DNA of 64,000 bases, taken from assembly GCA_949825045.1 (NCBI GenBank), contig OX463820.1:6584501-6648500 (forward strand), read 5' to 3'. How positions within the stretch are numbered: the first letter of the stretch is position 1; every line of letters starts with the position of its first letter. Shown here piece after piece: positions 44,269-55,281 of the stretch. A program made the translations under genes and the position numbers. Source of the stretch: Argyresthia goedartella (Eukaryota; Arthropoda; Insecta; Lepidoptera; Argyresthiidae). The notes under the pieces are model-generated. The model made no database searches. It was not told where the DNA came from and worked only from the letters and a program-made list of their open reading frames with translations.

Positions 44269-47200
44269 ATGGCGCAGTGTAACTTGGTCGGGATGAAGTG
44301 CATCAAATATCTGCTGCTGTGCATCACGGCAATGTTTGTCGTAAGTCGCTGTTGGACATATTTTTTCTTATCCGTTCGCAAATATGTTGCGCCATATTGT
44401 ATATATTATTACACATAGGTGGGTGTAGGTAGGTAGACTTGTATGTGTGTGTGTACCTGTAACATTCAGCAATACAGCAAGTGTTCATTAGTGATGTCCT
44501 GTCGTATAAATAAATTGATTCATTGTCTAAATTACTGTTTTGTCTTTTACAGAATACTATTTGATTTGATTCACACTCAATACAGGTTGATATGTAGCTA
44601 CACTCGACAATCTCAACCTTTTAGTATGAAACATTTGCCTACAAATATGCACGTAGACTCTGGTCCAAAACCAGGAGTCCTTTACTGTAAGAAACACTAA
44701 AGCGATGCCATTACCCACAGAATAAACCAACCCAAGGCCAGGGTTTATTTTCTACCTCGACGGTGTTTCAAACCCATCCCACCCACCACCCCATCTCCTG
44801 TCTGCAAATGCATATTTATTTGTTATTTATACAAATTTACAGAGAATCTTCCAGATCACTGCACACATTGCATACACATTTGCTACAATTCGCTTACAAT
44901 ATAGAGAGCATTGCATCATAAAGGGTCTTAACTAGCGTGTATCGGATAGCACCTCAATTCATGGTCATAGGGTGGTCGAAATTTGGGACAAAACCATATT
45001 AAAATAAAGTTCCCTAACATATCTTGAGTATTTTAATTTATTGTAAAAACGATTGATTATTTTATTATTATAATTTCAAACACAACGTTTTGTAATATTT
45101 TGTTTACTACCTATTTTTTGACGCAAGAACCATATCAATATTTCTTATTGATCCCAAGAAATAACAGGTGTTAGACGAAATCATCTATTTAGTATTTTTT
45201 AGGATTCCGTACCTTAAATGAAAAAAGGAACCCTTAGATAGAGGATCACTTCGATGTCCGTCTGTCAAGACCCTTTCACCCGTCGAGATATCAACATTTA
45301 AATTAATATCGATTACTCAGGTCTGTGGTCTCTTGAAGTTGTAAAAAAAATATAGGTTAATTAACACAATCAAGACATCCCTCAATATGTATCACTTTTT
45401 CTGAAATTACGTGATACTCCAAGGGAAAAACACTACAAAGATGGGCATTTGACAATACCGCTAGGTACTAGGGGCTATTTAGGAAGGATGCACACGGCGG
45501 TTTCTAACCGCGCGGATGACGCGCGGGCAACGCGCAGTTGTCATGATTGGTAAGCTAAGAAAACTCAAGGCCGTCAGCACAAGTGACGTTTGCGTATAAA
45601 CGCGTGTTTGTCGCGCGAAATCGAAACGCGCAGAAATCAGCAGACATATTTAGAATTAAACAGGAATTTATTATTTTCTACAGTATTGCGATGGCTTCGC
45701 TTGCGATAACACTGCGACGACCGCTGAACTGTTACAGTCGAGGCTGTGCTTCTCAAGCGAGAGCTCCCGAGTTCGAATCCCGGCTGGGGAAGAAGAATCA
45801 AAAAGCCCCAGGTCTTGGACGTTTACATGTTTGTGACTTTCCTGTTTCTGGTTCCCATAACATAGGGTATCCTATTGTATGGCCAGAATAAATGTATGTG
45901 CCTTTATATAAATGTTAATGTTAATGCTTACGCTAGCCTTCGTGCTCTTTTTAAAACAATGCACTAGAGGAAACATGAAAAATTTGTAAGTGGCAACTAG
46001 ATCATGACGTAGTGTGGATTGACAGCACTGGACTGCTATTTTAGTATCATCATGGCCTATGCGAAATACGGTCAGCATACCAACTCCTAAAATTCCGTGT
46101 TCCCCTAAATGATTAAAACAGGTGCAAAACGAGTAGCTTTGCACCTGTTTTAATCATTTCTTAATCACATTCTTTATCTCTTACAGATATTGCATCTTGC
46201 GATTTCAATGCAATTTTTTTTAACAGTCAGTTGTCGAACTTGCTATTTAGTTCATTCAAATCCGTCAAAAAACAGTCACAATGGCAATAAAAATTAGTTT
46301 TGAAGGATCGTAGCCATAGGTAGTATTTGGCGATGGGCTTAGCACACATCACGAAATGATGAGGTGTTGGATTACTTGCTAAACGTACAAATATGTATGC
46401 ATTTGTCGCGCGTTTGTCCCGATTGAAACAGTATATATATATATATATATATTATATAATCCGACAATACGCTGTGAAAACGCTCGATTACCGCCGTTTG
46501 CAACCGTCCTTATTCTGTGACCCAGCGCCGAGCCTAAAAAAGTTTAATTACAAATTAAGTACTTTATTAATTAGGCGCTTTAGTAAATTTATGGAATGAT
46601 AAGGGACACTTCTTTGTATACGCTCATCATTAATTCGACATCGAGGTAGGTATTATACCGTAATGAAAGGAAGTAATGTGAATGATTATGATTGTGAGTT
46701 TACCAAAATTAAGTAAAATTAGTTTGTGGGTGAGTAGGTACATACTAGCACGAAGCGATTCCAAGAAGTGATATGCGCACAAGTTTTAGGTACAAGTACT
46801 TATTAAGGGGTGATTAGATAGAGATATGACAATCTAACTATCTATCTAGCTAAATAAAAATGAAAAGCAGAATTTGTTGGCAAGCGCGAATCTCGCAAGC
46901 GGCTGGACCGATTTGGATGAACTTTTTTAAACTATTTTTGAAGTCTTCGAAAGGTTCTTACGGAGAGAACACTTTAAAAATGGTAATATCGGTAATAATT
47001 TTGTAATAACATTTTATAGGTATTTTATAATATTTTATAGGTATTTAATTTATTCCTAGGCACTTTAATTATAGTATTTATTGTGCACTGCCTACTCTTT
47101 TATGATACCAATTCCTATAATGCCTTGGTTTGCTGGAATAAATATCTTTTTACAGATAATCTCGCCTTTGTACATGCATTTTCTTTTACTGTAACTTTTT

Positions 47201-50200
47201 TAAATATTTGTGTGCAATAAAGAATTATGAATTATGAATTATGAATTTCCTGTAGAATTCAAAACGGCCAGGGGCTCTTTCCTCTAGAATTCAAAACAGC
47301 CATGGGCTCTTTCCTGTAGAATTCAAAACGGCTAGGGGCTCTTTTCTCTTGAATTAAAAACGGCCAGGAGCTCTTTCCTGTAGAATTCATAACGGCCAGG
47401 GGCTCTTTCCAGTAGAATTCAAAACGGCCAGGGGCTCTTTCATGTAGATTTAATTAAAAACAATAACAAGGGCTCAATTCTCTTAGGGGAAACGCCCGTA
47501 TCCCGGCTTCGCTTAGGTGTTTCAAGCAAACTGGTGCCCTATTCTATTACAGAAAACGCATAGCGAGAGCATATCGATAGCATATCGTTTGTTCCCGAGG
47601 GCGCAAAATGCCGTATGTGGCAGTAACACTCCAAACACAATAGGCGCCTCCAACAAGCCCAATACGGAATTTCGCGGCCTTGGGAGCAATCGATTTGCTA
47701 TCGCTATGCGTTTTTCATAAGAGAATAATGATTACGAATACGAATACGATCAAACCAATTGCGCCAACAACTTATGTTTGCCACGTTTGCGATCATTTTA
47801 TAACACGTCTCTTGTATGGGGGATTTTAAAACAAATATCTTATATGGGGACCACCTTTAATTTATAAATTCTCGTGTAGTTCTTCAGATAGAGCCCGCAG
47901 ACGGACGGACGGACAGACAGACGGACAGAGTAGGCTTACTATACGAGATTCAGGTACGCGATAGCTGTAATGTTTACCTAAGAAATAATCACTAGTAGAC
48001 TAGTTTCGCCCCAGTTTAGACTCGCGAAGGTTAGCAATTCTTTCAAGGGTCAGTTCATTGTCTACTACAATAAGATACCTCTGGAGATATTGAAATTTCC
48101 ATTTGAGCAATTTAAAAAGCATGTTAAAGCGAGTTTGTCGAAAAAGGCTAATTTTCAAGATTACTATAATGATGGGACTGTTTGGGGTTAATCTGGCTCA
48201 ATACACCTTGCTGTTAATAATTTTGTAATTATTTATTCCTGCTTATTTATTATAATAATAAATATTGTAATATTTGTATCAGTTAAACACAGCAAACTTT
48301 TAAAAGAGATCTAAAAATCAATCTGTGGGCGTTTGTACGCCCTTCTTCTCCCACAGTGGTCCAATGTAGATAAGAGGCAAAAAATTACGTTTGCTAAGTA
48401 TATATATATACATAGTCAGGTCATAAGTTCTGTCACATGTGCAATATGAAATAATTTAGACATGTTCATTATTTATGTAAACATTTATATAGCAAAATGA
48501 ACTTAATAAAACATAGATTCTTATGGTAATAAAGTTTATTCAAAATGACCCCCGCGATTTTGAATACAGGCCTTTATTCTGCGCGGCCAGTCGTCTATCG
48601 CAGCACGAACGAGGTCCATGTCAATATCGGCGGCTGCCTTAATCAAGGATGCCTTGAGTGACTCCAAATCAGGGTGAGGCTTTGAGCAGGCCTTTTCCTC
48701 CAAGTGTTGCCATATCTTGTAATCTAACGGACTCAAATCTGGACTGGAGGAGGGCCAGTCTTCGTGCCGGATGAAGTCGATTTCACGCGCCGCCAGCCAG
48801 TCTTGTGTGCTTTTCGCTCTATGAGCTGGCGCAGAATCTTGTTGGAATACCCAGTGCCTGTTATTAAACATGGTATGAGAAACAGGTTCTACAAGTTTCT
48901 TGAGGACTGTATTTTGATACACAACTGCATTCGTTTTTACGCCTTTCTCACAAAAATGTACCTCAGTTAAGCCCCAATAAGAGACTCCCAACCAAACCAT
49001 AAGCGAGGATGGAAAATGACCTCGTTGGACACGCGGAATACGGTTGCTCGCTTCTTCACTGCTGTGTGCGAACACCTTATCATTTTGTTTGTTGTAGCTC
49101 TCTTCCACGGTGAAAATTTTTTCATCCGAAAAAAGAATTTCCCGATGCTTTTTTCCCGCGTACCGCTTCAACAAAGCGCGGCATCTCTTCAGTCTCAGGT
49201 CCATTAAACGAGCGTCCAAACGATGTCCTGTTTTTCTTCGATATGCCCTAAGCCCTAAGACTTCATTTAACACCCTTTTCACCGTGGTCCTGCTTAACCC
49301 CATCTGAAATGCCAACAGTTTCTGCTTACGTATGGGATTTCTTTGAATTCGCGCCGGAGTCCTAACAGAGCGAGGGCGATAACTTCTTGACCTGTAATCT
49401 ACACTAGAGTCTTCATTGTATCGTTTTATGGTACGATAAACGAATCTTTTGGTTATATTCAAATTTTTCAGTAAGTCGAAAATCTGAATTGGCGCGTAAC
49501 CGCAACGATGCAACGCTTACCGACGTAGACACCGCTAGACTAGTCTACTTTAGTTACTTTCATAGTCTAATGACCTATGGTATTTTATTGTGGGGTCACG
49601 CTGCGAATGCTAATAGTATATTTATTCTGCAGAAACGGGCTGTTCGTGCAATTTATAGATTAGGGCCTAGAGTGTCACTGAGGGAAAAGTTTAAAGAAAT
49701 CAATATTCTAACATTTGTGTCTCAATATATCTATGACAATCTTGTGTATGTAAAAAGAAATATAACTAATTTTCAGAAGTACAGTGATATACACAATTTT
49801 AATACTAGAAATAAAGACAAGTTGGTTGCTTATGTAAGCCGACTACATAAAATTAGTAATTCTTTTAAAGGCAATTGTATACGCTATTACAATAAGGTCC
49901 CTACTGATATTAAAAACTTACCTTTAGACAAGTTTAAAATAATAATAAAACAGAAATTGTATAAAAAAGGTTACTACAGGATATCTGATTACTTAGAGGA
50001 CAGATGTCCATGGGAATAGATTGTTTGAGTAACAGGCTGTTTCGATATATAATTAGCATTCATTTTGTAATTTGACAATATTTTATTTAAAAAAGGAAAC
50101 GCAAAAGATGCGACGACTGTGGAGTTTCTTCGGTGAGTTCTTCTCCACAGATTCCGCCATTGGGTTAGTGAACTCACCCAAAAAAATGTAATGACGGATC

Positions 50201-53200
50201 TAAGTGATGTAACAACATCCTATGGAAATAAATGATTTTTGATTTTGATTTGATTTTGATTTTGAACGCAATAACTGCGACACGGACTTCTTTAAGTGTC
50301 CACTCCATATTTAAAAATGAGGAAAATTCTAAAAAGTACACATTTTTTTTTTCATGAAAAATTCGAAATTCGAATTCAATAAACTTTTTTGTGGCCAGCG
50401 TTCTAAATTCAAAAGATTTTATTGTGTGACAGAACTTATGACCTGACTGTGTAGATATCTACAGTAATAAAGAAATTTGACTTTGACTTACGGTACCCTG
50501 AAAGGTAGACTTACTGTGCCAGCTTTGAAGCGATTTATTGAGTGAAATCGCACCAGCTAATGCTGATGAATTTTCCTTCCCGTTCCAGCTGACGTCAGCC
50601 CTCATCATCTCAATCGGGACCACGATCTACGCGATATACCATGACGTGTCGTTCTTCCTGGAAGGCATGTTCTTCTCGCCAGCAGTTTTGATCATCGTCA
50701 TTGGTGTCATCATGCTATTTGTGTCACTGTTCGGCTGCATTGGAGCTCTGAAGGAGAGCACTTGCCTGGTCAATGTGGTGAGTGGTTTTGACTGGAAATT
50801 AGTTGAGGTCCGTTTAGTGCAAGAACAAGTTATAATTACAAGCCTAAACTAGTCATGTGTTTCGGCTTTTATACAATGTTGGTAGGTCAGACTTGTGAAA
50901 TTGTAATTCGTTTCTTTATGAACAGAGCCATTAATTTCCTGAAAACTGTGGGAATATGAGATGCCTGCGTCGAGTATTACACTGCTAATAGCTGATGTGA
51001 CCATTTTTAACAAAGAGGAAACCCAAAAATCCTGACTGAAATTGCCCCAGAACAGTTTTAAGAATTTCAGCAGTAAAACATTTCTGACCACAAGTAGAAG
51101 AGACATCAATCTGTCAATATCCAAAAAAAAACCCATACGGAGTGACAGAGGCACGCTGTGTCCACGTTTAGCCAGTTATTCAATACTCCATTTTACGTGA
51201 CAGGGAGCTAGCCCATCGCCGCAGCTATGGAGATAGAAGGTTTCCTCACGATATTTCCAATTATTATATTTTTTATAAACTTCCAGTTCGCCATGATCCT
51301 CTCCTTGGTGCTGGTCCTGGAGGTGTCTGCTGCCATCGCAGCCTATAGCCTCCGCTCGCAGGTGTCTGACCTCCTGGACAGCAGGCTGCGGGACACCATG
51401 CCGGAGTATTACAAGGACCCGGAGGTGGAAGCTGCCTTCGACTACATCCAGAGCAGAGTGAGTTGACACTGACGAGGATACATCATCATCATTATGCTAT
51501 GCCCACATCGACCCACGCTGGTCGTAGGACCGTGCTCTCCAGAACATGTGAGGAGTTGATGATGCCATTATTGAGGGTATTACTAAGCCCACAACATCTT
51601 ACTGAACATACAATACTGGATTCACTGTTGCATTGCATTCTATAAAATGTAATATTGTTTGGCATAAATCCCTTAACCGAAATTTTGTAAAACCTAATAT
51701 TCATTTACCATTTTTGAATAGTACAAAGTTGTATTATATTTAGAAATAAATGAAAATGGTGTCAAAATCATCAGGAACAACTAAAAATTGATATTTTGGC
51801 TGAGTATCATACCAAGCATAAGTTCAGCAAATTCTGGAAATGTACTAGTAAACTTAGCCCAAAGCCTAGCATGCCTGTGAGTGTGAATGGCCTGATGCAA
51901 AGTTCAAAAAATTGGAAGCAATAAACATCAAAAAGACTACAATTATACAGCATTAACATAAAAGTATAATAATCATAGAGAAAGATATAAAAGGAAATGT
52001 CGAACAAACTTCCCACTAAAATCATATTTCAGCTAATTGTTTTTATTTGCTTACGCTTCGCTCCGGTTTTGCTTCTTCCAAGAACCAACCTAACCTTTAA
52101 CTGAAATTTAGCCACAATAACCAACTCTAGCCAAAGGACATTGACCATTTATTTATGGAAGTTGGACCAAGTAGGTACTGTCCATAATGAACGCATGGTG
52201 CATTTTGATCCTCAGGCCAACACCAGTCTGTCCCAGGAGTCAAGAGAAAAACTAATTTATAAGTAATTTAGTTATTATGGATGACATAATTGTTCCAGTA
52301 ATTTTGTATATAGGAACCCGACTTAATGCAGCGACTTCTACTTTTCAAAAAATAACGATTCGACCAATGGATGTTGTACATATCATTATTTTGGTTAATA
52401 ATGATTTATAATATTTACCAGAAAGCAATAATTCTTACTATGGGTCTCTTACCTAAAATAACCGCTTATTATTATGCCACATGGAGGGAAAGTACCTTAA
52501 ATATTGTAGTGTAGATAGCACATTTTTAGCAAGTCTTTCAGTAAAATGTGCTATCTACAATATTTAAGGTACTCGTTATAAGAAATAACTATTTCTACAT
52601 TAAAGTTAAGACACTCATTATGCGAATAAAAAACTAGGAAACACAAAATACGAAGCAAGGGGATACCTACTATACTCTGTCCATTCCTTTATTTAACTTT
52701 TGACGTTTCTTTAAGTACTTACATAATAGGCAATATTTTTCAATTCACTTGTCAAAATTGTATGGGATTTGAGCTATCAGAAGTTAAGCCAATCGCTGAA
52801 TAGACTGTAGAAAGACGGGTATTTTCTGACAACATTACTGAATTGCATGACTAGACATCTGATAAACAGCAACTTGAAAAACTTAATAACATAAAATACA
52901 AAACGAGCTTCGGATTTTATTGTTCTGACATGTACATTGTTCAACCTAACAGGAAGCTTCGCTTCGCTCACCCCTTTCATCCTTCACTTTGCTCAGACAG
53001 CTTTTATATGGTCAATAAGCAAGGGCTTGACCATACAGTATTTTTTTCGTGAAATTCAGTAAAGTTTTAGCTTATTTAAGGTAATTCCAGTATTCTTGGT
53101 CTTTTGGTTAATAAGGTTTTTAGTCGCTCGTTTTATTATTCCCCCTTGATAAGTTCATAATTGAATGGAAGTAATCTCTTTAACGGTCAAAATCCTTTCC

Positions 53201-54018
53201 AGATGAACTGCTGCGGTATCGACAGCTACACCAACTGGGACAACGTCCCCGCCCCTGTTGGATCCGCCGGCATCCAGGTAGAAAACATGACCGTGCCCTA
53301 CTCCTGCTGCGCAGCCACCAAGTACGATGAGACCCTCGGCACTGAGGAGATCTGCACCAGCCTGTATTCCAACGGTTGCTTGCCACGAGTGATCTACCAG
53401 GTGTACCAGAGCGCTGGATTGCTGGGCACTGGAGCTATGACTATTGCGTTTATTCAGGTTAGTTCGTAGATTGCTGATAACTTACCTGCAGCTTAATCTA
53501 AACAAGGCAATACACGCAGTCCAGGACTAAATTGATATTTATGTCAAACTCCGTACCAATAACCATGACAGTCTCGATCGTTAGCCATGAAAACGACTAG
53601 AAAGAAGATTATCTTAGGTCAGTAAAGTTATGCCCAAAAGTGTTGAAGGAACAATTATTTATTTAGTTAGGTTCCTCTACAACTGCTTACTTAAAAATCT
53701 TGTGGCTTATTTTTCCAAATTAAACCTAAATACGGCGAGTCCCGTATCTCTGAGCTAAGGGGTTTCAGAATTGATGGTATCAAACCTTTTACTCGTGGTT
53801 CGATTAAAAGACCTAATCAAATCTACTCCTTCCAGATCATCGGAATTGTCTTCTCATTCTCGCTGGCCAGTGCCATTCGCAAGGCGAAGTCTGAGCACGA
53901 GCGTCGCCGCTGGGAAATTCAGGAGAAGGTCATCAACGCCTACACCTCCTTGAACCCCCAGACGGAGAAGCAGGCTCCGACCCTCTATGTACCTTTCCAT
54001 GGTCAAGCGACTGCCTAA
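44269..54018 (+). CDS. Tetraspanin 3 (five exons, 289 aa)
   Basis: Four-pass membrane protein. Exons: 44269-44340, 50589-50777, 51287-51457, 53203-53457, 53836-54018; all introns are phase 0, joined frame 870 nt. The N-terminus MAQCNLVGMKCIKYLLLC has membrane-proximal cysteines that could be palmitoylated. The loop has CCG (147-149), P-Y-S-C-C (176-180), Cys195 and Cys203, and a sequon N-M-T at 172. The C-terminal tail of about 45 residues is charged (KSEHERRRWEIQEK) and ends TLYVPFHGQATA, where YVPF fits the YXX-hydrophobic sorting signal used by CD63-like tetraspanins; function here is inferred. Intron 1 (6.2 kb) holds the LINE/mariner/LINE nest. Poly(A) candidates AATAAA at 54570 and 54597. 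The best relative in the window is Tsp-4. Confidence 0.93.
45195..45420. repeat. Widespread insect repeat (GATTCCGTACC type)
   Basis: Contains AGGATTCCGTACCTTAAATG, GAACCCTTAGATAGAGGATC and GTCCGTCTGTCAAGACCC. The same type occurs at 58605-59115 (GGTTCCGTACCC ... GTCCGTCCGTCTGTCTGTCA). From general knowledge this family is dispersed in lepidopteran introns; its class is not clear from sequence. Confidence 0.55.
45712..45925 (+). mobile_element. tRNA-derived SINE (family 1), copy 6
   Basis: B-box GAGTTCGAATCCCGGC at 45770-45785, body GTTCCCATAACATAGGGTAT at 45851, AT-rich tail (AATGTTAATGTTAATG) to about 45925. Intron 1 of Tsp-3. Confidence 0.75.
46107..46159. repeat. Perfect 22-bp stem with 9-nt loop
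   Basis: AAATGATTAAAACAGGTGCA (plus AA, to 46128) pairs perfectly with its reverse complement at 46138-46159; the loop is ACGAGTAGC. Intron 1 of Tsp-3. Length and geometry would suit a small hairpin RNA or the core of a foldback element. Confidence 0.85.
46432..46452. repeat. (AT)n microsatellite
   Basis: TATATATATATATATATATA-type run of about 20 bp following CAGTATA. Confidence 0.85.
47247..47450. repeat. 32-bp minisatellite, about six copies
   Basis: Head-to-tail units built on GAATTCAAAACGGCCAGGGG followed by CTCTTTCCTGTA, with period about 32 bp and scattered single-base changes. There is no unique spacer between units, so it is not CRISPR-like. Intron 1 of Tsp-3. Confidence 0.9.
48536..50308 (-). 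pseudogene. maT-type mariner transposase, disrupted by LINE insertion
   Basis: The main frame 48536-49513 reads a helix-turn-helix N-terminal part (GYAPIQIFDLLKNLNITKRF) and a DDD catalytic domain. Catalytic Asp 1 is in EILFSDEKIF, Asp 2 in WVFQQDSAPAH and Asp 3 in SPDLSPLDYKIW. I count 37 residues between the second and third Asp, the DD37D signature of the maT family known from Bombyx. The first 14 codons lie beyond LINE-B, from an ATG at 50308 (MEWTLKEVRVAVIA), and rejoin in frame once LINE-B and one AACGC duplication are discounted. No other stop or frameshift is visible, so this copy was probably intact when LINE-B landed. Confidence 0.88.
49517..50264 (+). mobile_element. LINE-B, 5'-truncated copy nested in the mariner
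   Basis: 748 bp flanked by AACGC (49512-49516 and 50265-50269). It encodes the RT C-terminus from DTARLVYFSYFHSLMTYGIL to a stop at 50017-50019 (KKGYYRISDYLEDRCPWE). The 3' UTR ends in a GATTTTGATTTGATTTTGAT tandem tail. Related to LINE-A but a separate family, differing in sequence and tail unit. Confidence 0.88.
52491..52573. repeat. Hairpin element in intron 3 of Tsp-3
   Basis: AGTACCTTAAATATTGTA at 52491 continues (after an extra GTG) as TAGATAGCACATTTT. The right arm 52543-52573 is its reverse complement (AAAATGTGCTATCTACAATA...). Arms of about 31 bp with one 3-bp bulge and a loop of about 17 nt. Confidence 0.8.
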
Positions 54019-55281
54019 ATTTTCTAGTCTAGAGGTTATAAGTCGCGCGCAGGTTTGCTGATGACGTTGTAGTAGTAGGGATCCTAGTCATCGTCAAACC
54101 TTCTGCGCATGACTTAACATACGACCAGTTTCACAGGTTGTGAGAAACGTATTCTCACGTTCAAAATTTATGATTTAACCGTTAGTTAGATATATTTTCA
54201 CAATTTGTGGAACTGTCAGCTGGAGCTGGTAGACCATTGGGAGTGTCCTTTTTAATTGTGATCTACATAACCGCTGTTTTTCAATCGAGTTAAGGACTGA
54301 GATGTAAAATGATGTGATGACTCTTCTTTTGAATCATCCAATCAAATTAGGGCGGCTATTCAAGTATTAACTGGAGAGGTAAATGTGTTGTTGTTATTGT
54401 AGGTTCACAAAGTATATTTTAAGCAAAATTAAATATAAAAGCGTAGTGAAGTGTAAATACTACGCCTATCGAGTATTTTGGTCACAAAGATTCAAAAAGA
54501 CCTACTTTATTTTGAAATTGTCGATTTTTATAAAGATTCAGTATGGATCATTCAAATGGTACTTATAATAATAAAATATGTATATGTAAGCTATTTAATA
54601 AATGTATATAAAAATATGAACAGTTAAATATTATTCAATTATAAGTAGGTATTGCATTGACTCCTGCTAGGCCCGCCCACCATTGTATATTCAGAAAATC
54701 CAAAGATAATTATTTTATATCTGATAGTATATGTAGGTACCGAATGTTTGATCCTTCAAGCCGGATGTTATCGCCAGAACGCGCAAAGGGGATGACGTGA
54801 CTACAGCTTCCAGATGCAATTAATACCTCAATATTTAGACTTCAGAGTACAGATCTGAGAAAATTACGAGTCTGTTGAAAAACTGAAATGTTCAAGATCT
54901 ACATCAGCATAAGAACATTACGGTTTAGAAACGTTGCCATTTGTACTTCCCACGACAGCAGAACAATATCGCAAAACATACTACATTATTTTCTTTTGTG
55001 CTAAGCATTACGTTACGTCTAGAAAATTCCACTTAGCCGTTGAACGAGCACCATATTTCTTTGTTGTCTACATCCATACGTTTACAGCTATACATAATAG
55101 CATCTATATATTACCATTATGTACTTATATTGTGTATCACACTTCGAATGAAGCGTATATGAGATAACGTAATAGAAGTTATCTGTAACTGCCAGATAAA
55201 ACAATACCTGGCTTATCAGTTCCATCACTAGCTAGACTACGGTTTGCTGAAAACAACAATTTTCAGTGCATAAACTACGAG

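Larger units (their letters stand above)
48411..50451 (-). mobile_element. maT-type (DD37D) mariner with terminal inverted repeats
   Basis: The left end CATAGTCAGGTCATAAGTTC (48411-) and the reverse complement of the right end (CACAGTCAGGTCATAAGTTC, to 50451) form inverted repeats of about 26 bp with one mismatch. TA lies on both sides (48409-48410 and 50452-50453), the expected target duplication. It holds one transposase gene on the - strand, interrupted by LINE-B at 49517-50264. Without LINE-B it is about 1.29 kb, a normal mariner length. Confidence 0.92.
47953..50493 (+). mobile_element. LINE-A 3' end split by a mariner
   Basis: LINE-A sequence 47953-48410 (C-terminal codons, then 3' UTR) continues directly at 50452-50493 (TAGATATCTACAGTAATAAA, then a TTTGACTTTGAC tail). 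The two halves match the uninterrupted 3' ends at 41985-42028, so the 2.04-kb piece between them is an insertion. Confidence 0.85.

Noticed and set aside
47247..47450. Regular repeats that might be taken for a CRISPR array
   Set aside because: Units are head to tail with no unique spacers, and the genome is eukaryotic.
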